Under the pieces are notes generated by a model. That model was given only the letters and a program-made list of their open reading frames with translations. It was not told the DNA's origin and did not search any database. Shown one piece after another: positions 53,809 to 63,243 of a stretch of DNA of 64,000 bases. The stretch is taken from NCBI RefSeq assembly GCF_013299165.1, contig NZ_JAAFKD010000011.1, positions 80,154 through 144,153 of the forward strand, in the 5' to 3' direction. Position numbers and translations under genes: made by a program. The DNA comes from Microcoleus sp. bin38.metabat.b11b12b14.051. GTDB taxonomy: Bacteria > Cyanobacteriota > Cyanobacteriia > Cyanobacteriales > Microcoleaceae. How positions within the stretch are numbered: position 1 is the first letter of the stretch; every line of letters begins with the position of its first letter.

Positions 53809-53928
53809 TTATTATTAATGTAACTAGGAGGTATTGAAAGGACGAAAAGCCGATAACTTCGTAGAAAAAAGTCCTTAAAAAAAGGCTTAACAAAGGGCTG
53901 AAATCGCTATAGATTACAGCTTACAGTT

Positions 53929-55404
53929 CTAGATGCGAGAGTAGAGCCTCAAAAAATCATACCCATTCAAAATCGGCCGATATCCACCGATGTATTCATC
54001 GCTCCTTACTCCGCTACTTGGAGTTACGCCTAGTGCCGGGAGGTGGCCACTCTGTGCTGTCAGATTAAAGGTCAGGACGTGATTAACCAACCAGTGGCCA
54101 TTTTTTCTCCAACCGACGCGCTCCTTTAGCTTTTTATAACTCTCATAATCATCTACTTTTTCTTTACCACCAACTTCTAACCAAATTTTTTTCTGAACGC
54201 TAAGGCCAAAGCGACCCTGACTATATTTTACCCAAAGTTGGTCAATCGTGCGTAAATCATCACAAGGAAAATTATCAATTAATTCCCTAGTAAGATAACC
54301 TTCCTTCTCCTGTCTCGCCGCTTTCAGCATCACCTTGAGAGTTTCCTGATCGGCTTCTTTCCACTTTCCTGCTGCTAATAAATCCCGCAGATAAGTATAG
54401 TCAACTCCCCGCTCTGATTTAAGTAAATCTGGTGGAGGTGGAGGTGTTTGAGGTGATGATTTAGGTGATGGTTGAGGCGATGGTTGAGATGATGGTTGAG
54501 GTGATGGTTGTTTAGGTGATAATTGAGGTGCTCGATTACCAAGCGCCTGCAAAACTTCAGTAGCAGATTGATAACGTTTCTTAGTAGCAGGTTGAATCAT
54601 TTTATCTAAAATCTGACCGAATTCAGAACTAACAGATGTTTTTAAGTTTTCTCGCCACACCCACTCAAACTCGCTCACATCAAATAATTCAAGGGGTTCA
54701 ACCTGAGTTAACAGACACAGACAAGTCACACCCAGACTATAAATATCACTAGCATGAATCGGTTTACCGTTGGCTTGTTCTGGTGCCATATATCCAGCCG
54801 TCCCGATTCTCGTTCCCGTTAGCCCTAGAGCCGTTTGTGTCGCATATTTCGCCGCTCCAAAGTCAACTAAAACCAATTGCCCATCTTGCCGAAGAATAAT
54901 ATTTTCTGGCTTGATATCTCGGTGAATAACTTGGCGAGAGTGAATGAACTCGAATACTGGCAGTAAATTATTAAGCAACTTGCGAATCTGCGTTTCGCTA
55001 AAATATCCCTGAGATTCTAGTGCTTGGGCTAAATTTTCACCGTCGATGAATTCTTGGACTAAATACTGTCGGTCATCTTGACTAAAATATGCTAATAAAT
55101 CGGGAATTTGAGAATGTTTACCCAACTGTTCTAGGCGTACTGCTTCAAGCTCAAATAACTCAGTGGCTTTCTTGATACTAGAAGTGCCTTGAGCTTGGGG
55201 GTAAAATTGTTTAATAACGCAGGGTGGTTTTGAGGGTTTATACTCGTCAACAGCTAGAAAAGTGCGCCCAAAGCCTCCTTGTCCAATGATTTTTTGCGCT
55301 CGGTAGCGATCGCCCAATAGCAGTTTATTCCCACATTTTTGACAGAATTTTGTAGAGTCAGACGGGTTTGGCCATAGGCAATCAGGGTTTAGACACTGGC
55401 TCAT
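53929..55404 (-). CDS. Serine/threonine protein kinase fused to a GUN4 domain, with N-terminal zinc ribbon
   Basis: Residues 4-24 hold a zinc ribbon (C4, C9, C21, C24). A Hanks-type kinase domain follows (about 32-290): GQGGFGRTF loop, VIKQ lysine, HRDIKPEN catalytic loop, DFGAAK and APEQ. A Pro/Ser/Gln linker (about 293-325) leads to a GUN4 domain (about 335-480): YTYLRDLLAAGKWKEADQET, DLRTIDQLWVKYSQGRFGLSVQ and HWLVNHVLTFNLTAQSGHLPA. GUN4 binds (Mg-)protoporphyrin and activates Mg-chelatase; in fusions it may sense tetrapyrroles and control the kinase, which is inference. No membrane segment was seen. Confidence 0.94.
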   Translation of the reverse strand: MSQCLNPDCLWPNPSDSTKFCQKCGNKLLLGDRYRAQKIIGQGGFGRTFLAVDEYKPSKPPCVIKQFYPQAQGTSSIKKATELFELEAVRLEQLGKHSQIPDLLAYFSQDDRQYLVQEFIDGENLAQALESQGYFSETQIRKLLNNLLPVFEFIHSRQVIHRDIKPENIILRQDGQLVLVDFGAAKYATQTALGLTGTRIGTAGYMAPEQANGKPIHASDIYSLGVTCLCLLTQVEPLELFDVSEFEWVWRENLKTSVSSEFGQILDKMIQPATKKRYQSATEVLQALGNRAPQLSPKQPSPQPSSQPSPQPSPKSSPQTPPPPPDLLKSERGVDYTYLRDLLAAGKWKEADQETLKVMLKAARQEKEGYLTRELIDNFPCDDLRTIDQLWVKYSQGRFGLSVQKKIWLEVGGKEKVDDYESYKKLKERVGWRKNGHWLVNHVLTFNLTAQSGHLPALGVTPSSGVRSDEYIGGYRPILNGYDFLRLYSRI

Positions 55405-55530
55405 AAAATATGCTTATAAATTACAGATTAAAGCTCTCGATGCGCTCCCAGCGGACATGATGTTAAATGTGGAACAGCAGATCCAGGTAAAGACACGGCA
55501 TTGCCCAAAGCCGTGTCAATTTAAGTGTGA

Positions 55531-55757
55531 AACCTTTGTATCTCTCGCTTTTATCCGAGGCCAGATCCCCCTAAATCCCCCTTAAGAAGGGGGACTTTGA
55601 TCGGATTCTTGTCCCCGTAAACTTAACCCAGAAAACCTTTGTAACTCTCGCTTTTATCCGAGGCCAGATCCCCCTAAATTCCCCTTAAAAAGGGGAGTAG
55701 GGGTTGACTTTGATCGGACTCTTGTCCCCCCCTTAGCAAGGGGGGCTAGGGGGGTTC
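55531..55757. repeat. Family D repeat, two copies with 103-bp step
   Basis: AACCTTTGTATCTCTCGCTT starts at 55531 and a near copy at 55634; each continues into CCAGATCCCCCTAAATCCCC and a complementary G-rich part. The second copy ends with CAAGGGGGGCTAGGGGGG. The rest of the gap 55405-55831 has no gene. Confidence 0.92.
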
Positions 55758-55831
55758 TAGGCCTTAATCACCAGACAGCTATCTGTGACTACGTTTAACC
55801 TTAAATTGACACGGCATTGCCCTGTCCCTAC

Positions 55832-57667
55832 TTAAACTTTTGTCCCACACTCAGGACAAAACTTATTACTCGAAACATTCTTCGCGCCGCAACTCGGACA
55901 ATAAATCAACTCCGCAGATGGCAACGTGCTGCGTTCCGGCAAACCAACCATTTGAGCATTGCTCTTACCCGGAACAACCATCGGATAGCAGTTTTCGTCC
56001 CTCGTTACTTTCACGTTCATCAGCACAGGGCCGTTGTGGGCTAGCATTTGAGCGATCGCACTTGCCAACTCATCCGGCCGCGAAATCTCCATCCCCTTCA
56101 CGCCGTAGGCCTCAGCCAGCATCACAAAATTCGGCATCCCCACAGTCATGTTCGACGACGAATAACGCTCGCCGTAGAACGCCTGCTGCCACTGCCGCAC
56201 CATGCCCTGCCAGCCGTTATTTACAATTACGAGCTTGACATTAATGCCGTATTGTGCTAAGGTTCCCAGCTCTTGAATATTCATTTGGATGCTAGCGTCG
56301 CCAGCAATACAAATCACTTGCTCGTTGGGTAGCGCCATTTTCGCGCCCATCGCCGCCGGCAACCCGAAGCCCATCGTTCCCAAACCAGCGCTCGAAATCC
56401 AGCGGCGCGGCCCGTTGTTCAAGAATTGAGCCGACCACATTTGATGTTGACCGACATCGGTTGTGTAGTAAGCATTCGGCGCTTGAGTACCCAACTCCGA
56501 AATCACCTCTTGTGGAGACAAAATCTCTGGGTAGTGGGGCACAACTAACGGATAGTCCTGTTTCCAGCGATCGATCCTGTGCAGCCATTCCGCAGTTTGT
56601 TCGGGATTTCCCGAAACTCCAGTTTCCCGACAGCGACGCAGCATATCGATCAAAACTTGCCGCACATCTCCGACAATCGGCACGTCTGGGCCGCGATTTT
56701 TGCCGACTTCCGCCGGATCGATATCGATGTGAATCACCTTCGCCCGCGCCGCAAACTCGTCTAGTTTTCCCGTTACCCGATCGTCAAACCGAGCTCCAAC
56801 AGCAATCAACAAATCGCACTCGGTAACGGCAAAGTTAGCGTAAGCAGTACCGTGCATCCCCAGCATTTTCACAGACAAAGGATGGTTTTCATCAAAGGAA
56901 CCTTTGCCCATCAACGTTGTGGTGACAGGCAATTGGAACATCTCGGCGAGTTCCTTAATTTCCTCGTGGGCCCCGGCTGCGATCGCCCCGCCGCCCACAT
57001 ACAGCAAAGGACGCTTTGCTTCCGTCAGCAAATGAATCGCTTGACTGATTTGTCGGGGATTTCCCTTGACAGTCGGACGATAGCCCGGAATTCTCACAGA
57101 TCCGGGTGCGACGGGCAGATAGTCAAACTCTTCTAAACCGACATCCTTGGGCACATCAATCAACACCGGCCCCGGGCGTCCCGTACTCGCGATGTGGAAA
57201 GCTTCAGCGACAATTCGCGCCATATCTCTCGGATCGCGCACTACATAGGAATGCTTGACAATTGGCAAAGTAATGCCGTAAATATCAGTTTCCTGAAACG
57301 CATCCGTGCCGATCGCCGGACGGGGAACTTGACCGGTAATAATTACCATTGGGATAGAATCCATATGGGCCGTTGCAATCCCCGTCACCAAGTTAGTCGC
57401 ACCGGGCCCGGAAGTCGCGAAACAAACCCCAACTTGTCCGGTAGCGCGGGCGTAACCGTCAGCCGCGTGAGCAGCACCTTGTTCGTGCCGCACTAGAATG
57501 TGTTTGATCGCGCCGGTTTCTTCAGCGCGGTAGAGTTCGTCGTAAAGTGGCAAAATTGCGCCGCCGGGATAACCAAAAATATGCTTGACGCCGTGGCGGA
57601 TCAAGCTATCTATCAAAGCGAATCCACCCGTTGCACGCCTGATGGCTACTTTAGTTTTTAGTTGCAC
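55832..57667 (-). CDS. ilvB: Acetolactate synthase large subunit with C-terminal zinc ribbon
   Basis: The 611-residue ThDP enzyme makes acetolactate or acetohydroxybutyrate, the first common step of branched-chain amino acid synthesis. Motifs: [15 protein letters not shown], catalytic Glu in [30 protein letters not shown], and the ThDP-binding [15 protein letters not shown]...[12 protein letters not shown]. The end has an added zinc ribbon with Cys590, Cys593, Cys604 and Cys607 ([16 protein letters not shown]) that the core enzyme does not need. The regulatory subunit gene (ilvN) is not adjacent. A clean ATG is at 57667. Confidence 0.95.
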   Translation of the reverse strand: MQLKTKVAIRRATGGFALIDSLIRHGVKHIFGYPGGAILPLYDELYRAEETGAIKHILVRHEQGAAHAADGYARATGQVGVCFATSGPGATNLVTGIATAHMDSIPMVIITGQVPRPAIGTDAFQETDIYGITLPIVKHSYVVRDPRDMARIVAEAFHIASTGRPGPVLIDVPKDVGLEEFDYLPVAPGSVRIPGYRPTVKGNPRQISQAIHLLTEAKRPLLYVGGGAIAAGAHEEIKELAEMFQLPVTTTLMGKGSFDENHPLSVKMLGMHGTAYANFAVTECDLLIAVGARFDDRVTGKLDEFAARAKVIHIDIDPAEVGKNRGPDVPIVGDVRQVLIDMLRRCRETGVSGNPEQTAEWLHRIDRWKQDYPLVVPHYPEILSPQEVISELGTQAPNAYYTTDVGQHQMWSAQFLNNGPRRWISSAGLGTMGFGLPAAMGAKMALPNEQVICIAGDASIQMNIQELGTLAQYGINVKLVIVNNGWQGMVRQWQQAFYGERYSSSNMTVGMPNFVMLAEAYGVKGMEISRPDELASAIAQMLAHNGPVLMNVKVTRDENCYPMVVPGKSNAQMVGLPERSTLPSAELIYCPSCGAKNVSSNKFCPECGTKV

Positions 57668-57873
57668 AGAATTTCCGTCCTTAAACTAATTATGATTTTT
57701 AATGAAAGCTTGGATACTACTTTAATCTCTACGATCGAACTCTGAAAATTTAACTGCTAATATTTTACAAAAAGTTTCGTGAGAGATGTACGATCGCCCG
57801 ATCGTTCTTTGGTAAAACAGCATAGGAAGAATAGAAACAGGGAAATTGCCGAATCAGAAGACCGAATCAGAAG

Positions 57874-58016
57874 ACCGGGCGGTTGAAACCGCGTCTATAC
57901 AGACAAAACCCGGATGGTGCGCGGGTTGAAGAACGGGCGGTTAAAATTAGGTGATCTTCTTCATTCATTCCGCGGAGGCGGAATTCGTTTGTGTAGGCGC
58001 GGTTTCAACCGCCGTC
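57874..58016. repeat. Complete family C element
   Basis: CCGGGCGGTTGAAACCGCG at 57875 and GCGGTTTCAACCGCCGTCTT ending at 58019 form the outer inverted repeat with a diverged middle. It lies upstream of ilvB and next to the 3' end of the MFS gene. The other 200 bases of the gap hold no gene. Confidence 0.93.
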
Positions 58017-58056
58017 TTATCTGCCGTCGTATCTGCCGCCCGATATAAAGATCCTC

Positions 58057-59349
58057 CTACGCCTGCAAGACTTTGCGGGTATGGTGCCAAGCTGCCACGC
58101 CCATCACCGGAACCAAAAATCCCAAACTCAGCAGCACGATCCGCAAACCGAGGTCATCGGAGCCCACAGCTTTGCTGACAGCATCCGTCAGCGGGCCCGT
58201 CAGTGCTAAAGGCAAACTGAGGGCAATGTTAATCGCATTGTTCTCCAAGCCAAAGACTTTTCCCCGCATCGATTCGGGAGTTTTTTCTTGAATCAGAGCT
58301 TGCATTGGGCCGTTAATTAAAGAAGCGCCAAAACCGAACACAGCGCTTAATGCGAATCCCAGCCAAAGCTGTCTGACAAAAGCAAACATTCCCAACACAA
58401 AACCCATCATCAAAAAACCGATTAATGGCAAAGGTTTGTTGTGCATTCGATCGCCCCAGTGGCCCAAAAAAGCTGCGCCGAAGACCATTCCAATTCCCGC
58501 AGCAGCCAGCAAAAACCCAAATTGAGTTTCTTTGAGACCTATTTTGCCTGAAAGCGCGATCGCCAGCACTTGCAGCGCCGCAAACACCGAATACAAAATC
58601 GTCAACTGCACCATCGCGTTGCTGATCAGGCGATTGTGCTTTAAATACCGCAAACCTTCTTTAAAGTCTTGCCAAGGATGAACATTTTTGCCACTGCTAC
58701 CGCCGCGATTTTCTTTGATGTGCATCAAGTAGAGCAAACCCGCAGAAACCAGGTACAACCCGCCCAGAAAAAACTCTTGAGAAGCTGGCCCGTAGCTGTG
58801 TTTGAGCCAAGTAAATATCGGTTCGCCGATCGTCATTCCGACAATAATCCCGCCCATCGTGGACGAAGCGAACAGCGCATTTGCCGACATCAGTCCCTCT
58901 CGCCCCACAGCCAGCGGGATTGCCGCCGCCTCTGCCGGAGCAAAAAATTGCGTTACGGTAGAGACTAAAAACGTCAGCACCAACAACACGACAAAAGTTT
59001 TGGGCAAAAACGGCAAAGATCCAATCAACACCGCTCGAATCACGTTGCACCCGATCAGCATTTGCTTTTTGGAAAAGCGGTCTACCACGATACCGGCCGC
59101 CGAACCAAAGACAATCGCCGGTAGCGTGTAGGCGATCATCACCGCTGACAGCATCGAATTTTCCGAATACTGCCAAGAAACGGGCCAGGGTCGGTAATCG
59201 CCTGTTTTCAGCAGAATAATCAGCAATACGTAAAAGATTTTATCCGCCACTTGGGCCAACAACTGGCCAGTCCACAGGGTGAGGAAGGGGCGATTTCTCA
59301 GTAGGGCATCAAGCCCGCTGCGGTCAGGGGGAGGGCTAGCTGGGTGCAT
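58057..59349 (-). CDS. MFS transporter (MFS_3/enterobactin-exporter-like)
   Basis: The 430-residue protein has about 11-12 membrane segments. FLTLWTGQLLAQVADKIFYVLLIILL at the N-terminus, GIVVDRFSKKQMLIGCNVIRA after segment 3, and FGFGASLINGPMQALIQEKTPESMRGKVFGL in the second half are typical of the MFS_3 group that includes siderophore and drug exporters and lysophospholipid flippases. The substrate is unknown. Neighbouring genes belong to unrelated pathways. No clear ribosome site is seen before the ATG. Confidence 0.88.
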   Translation of the reverse strand: MHPASPPPDRSGLDALLRNRPFLTLWTGQLLAQVADKIFYVLLIILLKTGDYRPWPVSWQYSENSMLSAVMIAYTLPAIVFGSAAGIVVDRFSKKQMLIGCNVIRAVLIGSLPFLPKTFVVLLVLTFLVSTVTQFFAPAEAAAIPLAVGREGLMSANALFASSTMGGIIVGMTIGEPIFTWLKHSYGPASQEFFLGGLYLVSAGLLYLMHIKENRGGSSGKNVHPWQDFKEGLRYLKHNRLISNAMVQLTILYSVFAALQVLAIALSGKIGLKETQFGFLLAAAGIGMVFGAAFLGHWGDRMHNKPLPLIGFLMMGFVLGMFAFVRQLWLGFALSAVFGFGASLINGPMQALIQEKTPESMRGKVFGLENNAINIALSLPLALTGPLTDAVSKAVGSDDLGLRIVLLSLGFLVPVMGVAAWHHTRKVLQA

Positions 59350-60044
<695 letters not shown>

Positions 60045-60050
60045 GATTAC

Positions 60051-60158
60051 TGGGGCATTGGGCATTGGGCATTGGCCAAACAGGTCATTGGGCATTGGCC
60101 AAACAGGTCATTGGTCATTGGCCAAACAGGTCATTGGTCATTGGCCAAACAGGTCATT
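60051..60158. repeat. Tandem repeat GTCATTGGCCAAACAG-type
   Basis: Four copies of a 23-base unit made of (G)TCATTGG heptamers plus CCAAACAG directly after glnB. It probably grew from heptamer repeats. Confidence 0.88.
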
Positions 60159-60246
60159 TGTAATGAAAAACCTCTTTCCTGTTTAGTTATGATACCTAAG
60201 TGTCAATATCCAATGCCACAGTTACCCCCTATTTTTGCTTTTTCTC

Positions 60247-60837
60247 TCAGTTGGGGTTGACAATATTTGCCATTTGTGGTAATAGAGCCTGAAAAGCTCG
60301 ACCGCGATGGGAGTGCGATCGCTTGATATCGGGTGTCATTTCTGCAAAAGTCTGTTGCTGTGCGGGGACGTAGAAAATCGGATCATACCCGAAACCTCCC
60401 GTACCGCGAGGAGTGTGGATGATTTCGCCGCGACAGATTCCTTCTACTTGTAGGGCAATTGTACCGTCGGGACGGGCGATCGCGATCGCGCATACAAATT
60501 GTGCTCCCCGATTTGGTTCGTTTCCCAATTCTTTCAGCAGCCGAGATATCCTGTCAGCATCGGTTTTTCCGTAGCGTGCCGAGTAAATCCCAGGTTGACC
60601 ATCGAGTGCATCTACCATTAAACCAGAATCATCGGCGATCGACCATTCGCCAGTTGCTTTCGCAATTTCAGAAGCTTTCAAACAAGCATTAGCGATAAAA
60701 GTCTCGCCAGTTTCCTCAACTTCCAACTCTTCCGGTTTCAGTTGCAACTCCCACCCCAAATCCTGAAGATAAAGCTGCATTTCTTTGAGTTTACCGGGAT
60801 TGCTGGTAGCCACAACTAGCAATTTGCGATCGGTCAT
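60247..60837 (-). CDS. rdgB: XTP/dITP diphosphatase (RdgB/HAM1)
   Basis: The 196-residue house-cleaning enzyme hydrolyses XTP, ITP and dITP to the monophosphates so that these bases are not built into nucleic acids. Motifs: VVATSNPGKLKEM at the N-terminus, ATGEWSIADDSGLMVDALDG with the metal-binding acidic residues, GFGYDPIFYVP, and the C-terminal SHRGRAFQAL. Length is normal. The frame is complete and has a good ATG. Neighbours are unrelated. Confidence 0.95.
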   Translation of the reverse strand: MTDRKLLVVATSNPGKLKEMQLYLQDLGWELQLKPEELEVEETGETFIANACLKASEIAKATGEWSIADDSGLMVDALDGQPGIYSARYGKTDADRISRLLKELGNEPNRGAQFVCAIAIARPDGTIALQVEGICRGEIIHTPRGTGGFGYDPIFYVPAQQQTFAEMTPDIKRSHSHRGRAFQALLPQMANIVNPN

Positions 60838-60900
60838 AATTTAAATTAAAACTTTGCATTAATATTAACTCACATTTTGGGGACATGGTTGCAGCAACAG

Positions 60901-61550
60901 TCTTCCGTAGGGTGTGTCGCCCTTAAAAATATCTGCATAGAAATCAACTTTTCGAGTGGCGACGCACCCTACACAATTGTTGAATAAACAAGCATGAACT
61001 ACAAGACTACAAAACTTTTAATTTATGAACAAGAAAGATTTATTTTAACCGCAGAGGGCGCAGAGGTCGCAGAGAAGAAGAATGGAGAAATAAGTGATAT
61101 CAAATCCGTTGACATCGGAATTATTTATCTCTATCTCTTCTTTTCCTCTGCGGCCTCTGTGGTCTCTGCGGTTAAAAATTCTAATTTTTCTGCGCCCAAC
61201 CTTTCGCCCAATTCAAGTTGTGCATCACGTCTTTCAAAGTCTTCCGTAGGGTGTGTCGCCCTTAAAAATATCTGCATAAAAATCAACTTTTCGAGTGGCG
61301 ACGCACCTTACACAATTGTTGAATAAACAAGCACGAAGAATTATTGTGTATCAAGCTTTGTCAGGTGCGTCGCTGTAAGATTGTCTGTCAATTCAGGGAT
61401 TTTCAACAGCGACACACCCTACAATACTTTTCATGTGTGAATAAGAAAGATTTGTTGTTACCGCAGAGGCCGCAGAGAACGCAGAGAAGGAGAGGTTTAA
61501 TATCAATCTATCCGCGTTTATCTGCGTTCATCTGCGGTTGCAAACTCTTA
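60901..61550. repeat. Repeat-rich region with two 95-bp direct copies and inverted GCAGAG blocks
   Basis: TCTTCCGTAGGGTGTGTCGC starts at 60901 and 61241 and both copies run 95 bases to AACAAGCA(T/C)GAA; a related GTGCGTCGCTGTAAG block is at 61362. Between them ACCGCAGAGGGCGCAGAGGT (61050) and its inverted form CTCTGTGGTCTCTGCGGTTA (61154) face each other, and a third copy is at 61460. No gene is accepted here; the open frame at 60994-61326 is made of these repeats. Confidence 0.88.
61191..61240 (-). pseudogene. Duplicated fragment of the phosphohexomutase 3' end
   Basis: Read leftward this piece encodes TLKDVMHNLNWAKGWAQ, followed by KN and a TAG stop, nearly the same as the true end TLKEVMQNLNWAKAWAQS of the gene at 61551-62975. 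About 12 of its 50 bases differ, so the copy is old or decaying. Confidence 0.75.
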
Positions 61551-62975
61551 TCAACTCTGCGCCCAAGCTTTCGCCCAGTTTAAGTTTTGCATTACTTCTT
61601 TCAATGTGGCTGCTTCGGAATATAGCCGCAATACTGGTTCGGTTCCGCTAAACCGAATTAACAGCCAGCTTCCGTGAGCTAGGCGGAATTTGTATCCGTC
61701 TACTTTGTTGCAATCTACTACTGCTTTGCCGGCGATTTCTGTTAATGGTTGGTTTTGCAGTAGCGACAGCAAACGCGCTCTTTCTTCCATGTTTGCTAGG
61801 TGCAAGTCGATTCTGTCGTAGGCTGAGGTAAAGTTTGTTTCTTTTTGCAGTCGGCTGTAAATTTCGCTTAAGTCTTCGCCGGATTTGACGACTGCTTCTA
61901 ATAAGTACAGGGCTGACAGTAATGCGTCTCTTTCGGGAATGTGGGTACCGTAGCCGATTCCTCCTGATTCTTCGCCTCCGACTAGGACTTGGGTGGTTAA
62001 CATTCGATCGGCTATATACTTGTAACCGATCGGTGTTTCAAACAATGGTAAGCCGTAAAGTTCGGCTATTTTGGGCATGATGTCGGAACCGCTGACGGTT
62101 TTGATGACTTCTCCGGTTAACCCGCGCCGTTTTGCTAAGTGTTCGATTAATATGGGAACTAGGATTTGCGAACTCAGGAAGTTGCCGCTTGAGTCAACGG
62201 CTGCTATGCGATCGCTATCTCCGTCAAATACAAATCCGATCGACAAACCGGATGCTTTTCGCTGGTGAGTCCGCATCACGCGGAATAACTGCGACAGGTA
62301 GCGCGGCAAGGGTTCGGGCGCACCGCCGCCAAACAGCGGATCGCGATCGCTGTTGACTTCTTGGACTGTTTCTTCTAAGATTTGTGCTAGTCCGCCCGCT
62401 GCTGCACCGTGCATTACATCTACAAATACTGTAATTTTGCCGGATGCGATCGCCTCTTTTATCGCTTCAATATCTACCATTCCCCGCAAGGTTTTGCAGT
62501 AAGCCGGCCAAGGATTGAAATTCTCCAATTTGCCGGGAGTTGCTGCAAGTTCCGCTGGATTTTCGAGTTTTGCTTCTATCTGTTGCGTAACTTCTGGCGA
62601 AACTGAACCTCCAAATCCGCCCTTGACTTTTAATCCTAAATATGCGCCTGGATTGTGGCTGGCTGTCAGGACGATCGCACCTAAAGCATTTAATTGTTTG
62701 GCAGCTAAACTAAAGGCGGGAGTTGGGGCGTAGGATTCGCTCAGCAGCACGTCAAATCCGGCGTTTTGGACGGCAACAGCCGCTGTTTTGGCAAAATCTT
62801 CAGCCAGAAATCGGCGGTCGTAGCCGACAATTACAGTGCCGCTGCTGGCATGATTGCCGCCGGTTTGTGCGAGAACTTGTGCTGCTAGGGGAGCTACTAA
62901 TGCTACGCGATCGAAGGTAAAATCGTCAGCAATGATGCCGCGCCAGCCATCGGTTCCGAATTTAATAGGATTCAT
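61551..62975 (-). CDS. Phosphoglucomutase/phosphomannomutase family protein
   Basis: The 474-residue alpha-D-phosphohexomutase moves phosphate between C1 and C6 of a hexose. It has KFGTDGWRG at the N-terminus, the phosphoserine loop TASHNPG (Ser near 104), the metal loop DGDSDR, the sugar-recognition loop GGEESGG and the phosphate site RFSGTEP. The group is found in cyanobacteria beside the larger Pgm; glucose or glucosamine phosphates may be the substrate, so no symbol is given. The 3' end of the gene is partly duplicated at 61191-61240. Confidence 0.93.
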   Translation of the reverse strand: MNPIKFGTDGWRGIIADDFTFDRVALVAPLAAQVLAQTGGNHASSGTVIVGYDRRFLAEDFAKTAAVAVQNAGFDVLLSESYAPTPAFSLAAKQLNALGAIVLTASHNPGAYLGLKVKGGFGGSVSPEVTQQIEAKLENPAELAATPGKLENFNPWPAYCKTLRGMVDIEAIKEAIASGKITVFVDVMHGAAAGGLAQILEETVQEVNSDRDPLFGGGAPEPLPRYLSQLFRVMRTHQRKASGLSIGFVFDGDSDRIAAVDSSGNFLSSQILVPILIEHLAKRRGLTGEVIKTVSGSDIMPKIAELYGLPLFETPIGYKYIADRMLTTQVLVGGEESGGIGYGTHIPERDALLSALYLLEAVVKSGEDLSEIYSRLQKETNFTSAYDRIDLHLANMEERARLLSLLQNQPLTEIAGKAVVDCNKVDGYKFRLAHGSWLLIRFSGTEPVLRLYSEAATLKEVMQNLNWAKAWAQS

Positions 62976-63036
62976 TTTTTAGTCACAAGCCATAGGTCAC
63001 TCGTCTATTTTATGAGCTTCAGCAGTCGATCGTCAG

Positions 63037-63079
63037 TCGATTTTGGATTTTAGATTTTAGATTTTAGATTTTAGATTGA
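63037..63079. repeat. TTTTAGA heptamer repeat
   Basis: Five units upstream of the phosphohexomutase gene, the first with a G (TTTTGGA). Similar to 30755-30796 and 33764-33835. Confidence 0.88.
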
Positions 63080-63243
63080 AGAATTTTAGATTTACTTGCG
63101 GCGCAGTGAATCTGGGAGTTTGAACAAGAGGGTGCACCCTTACTTTTCACGGCATCTCTGAAAGGTAGAGTAGGAGGTCATTCTAGGCAAAAGGGGTGGA
63201 TGGTGATCTAATGTCGTGAAAATCAAGTAAAGGCAGGCAAAAA

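Noticed and set aside
60994-61326. 110-residue protein
   Set aside because: Made of GCAGAG repeat blocks and the remains of the phosphohexomutase end on the other strand.
63120-63243. Terminal inverted repeat of the IS4-type element
   Set aside because: The other end lies outside the window, so no inverted pair can be shown.
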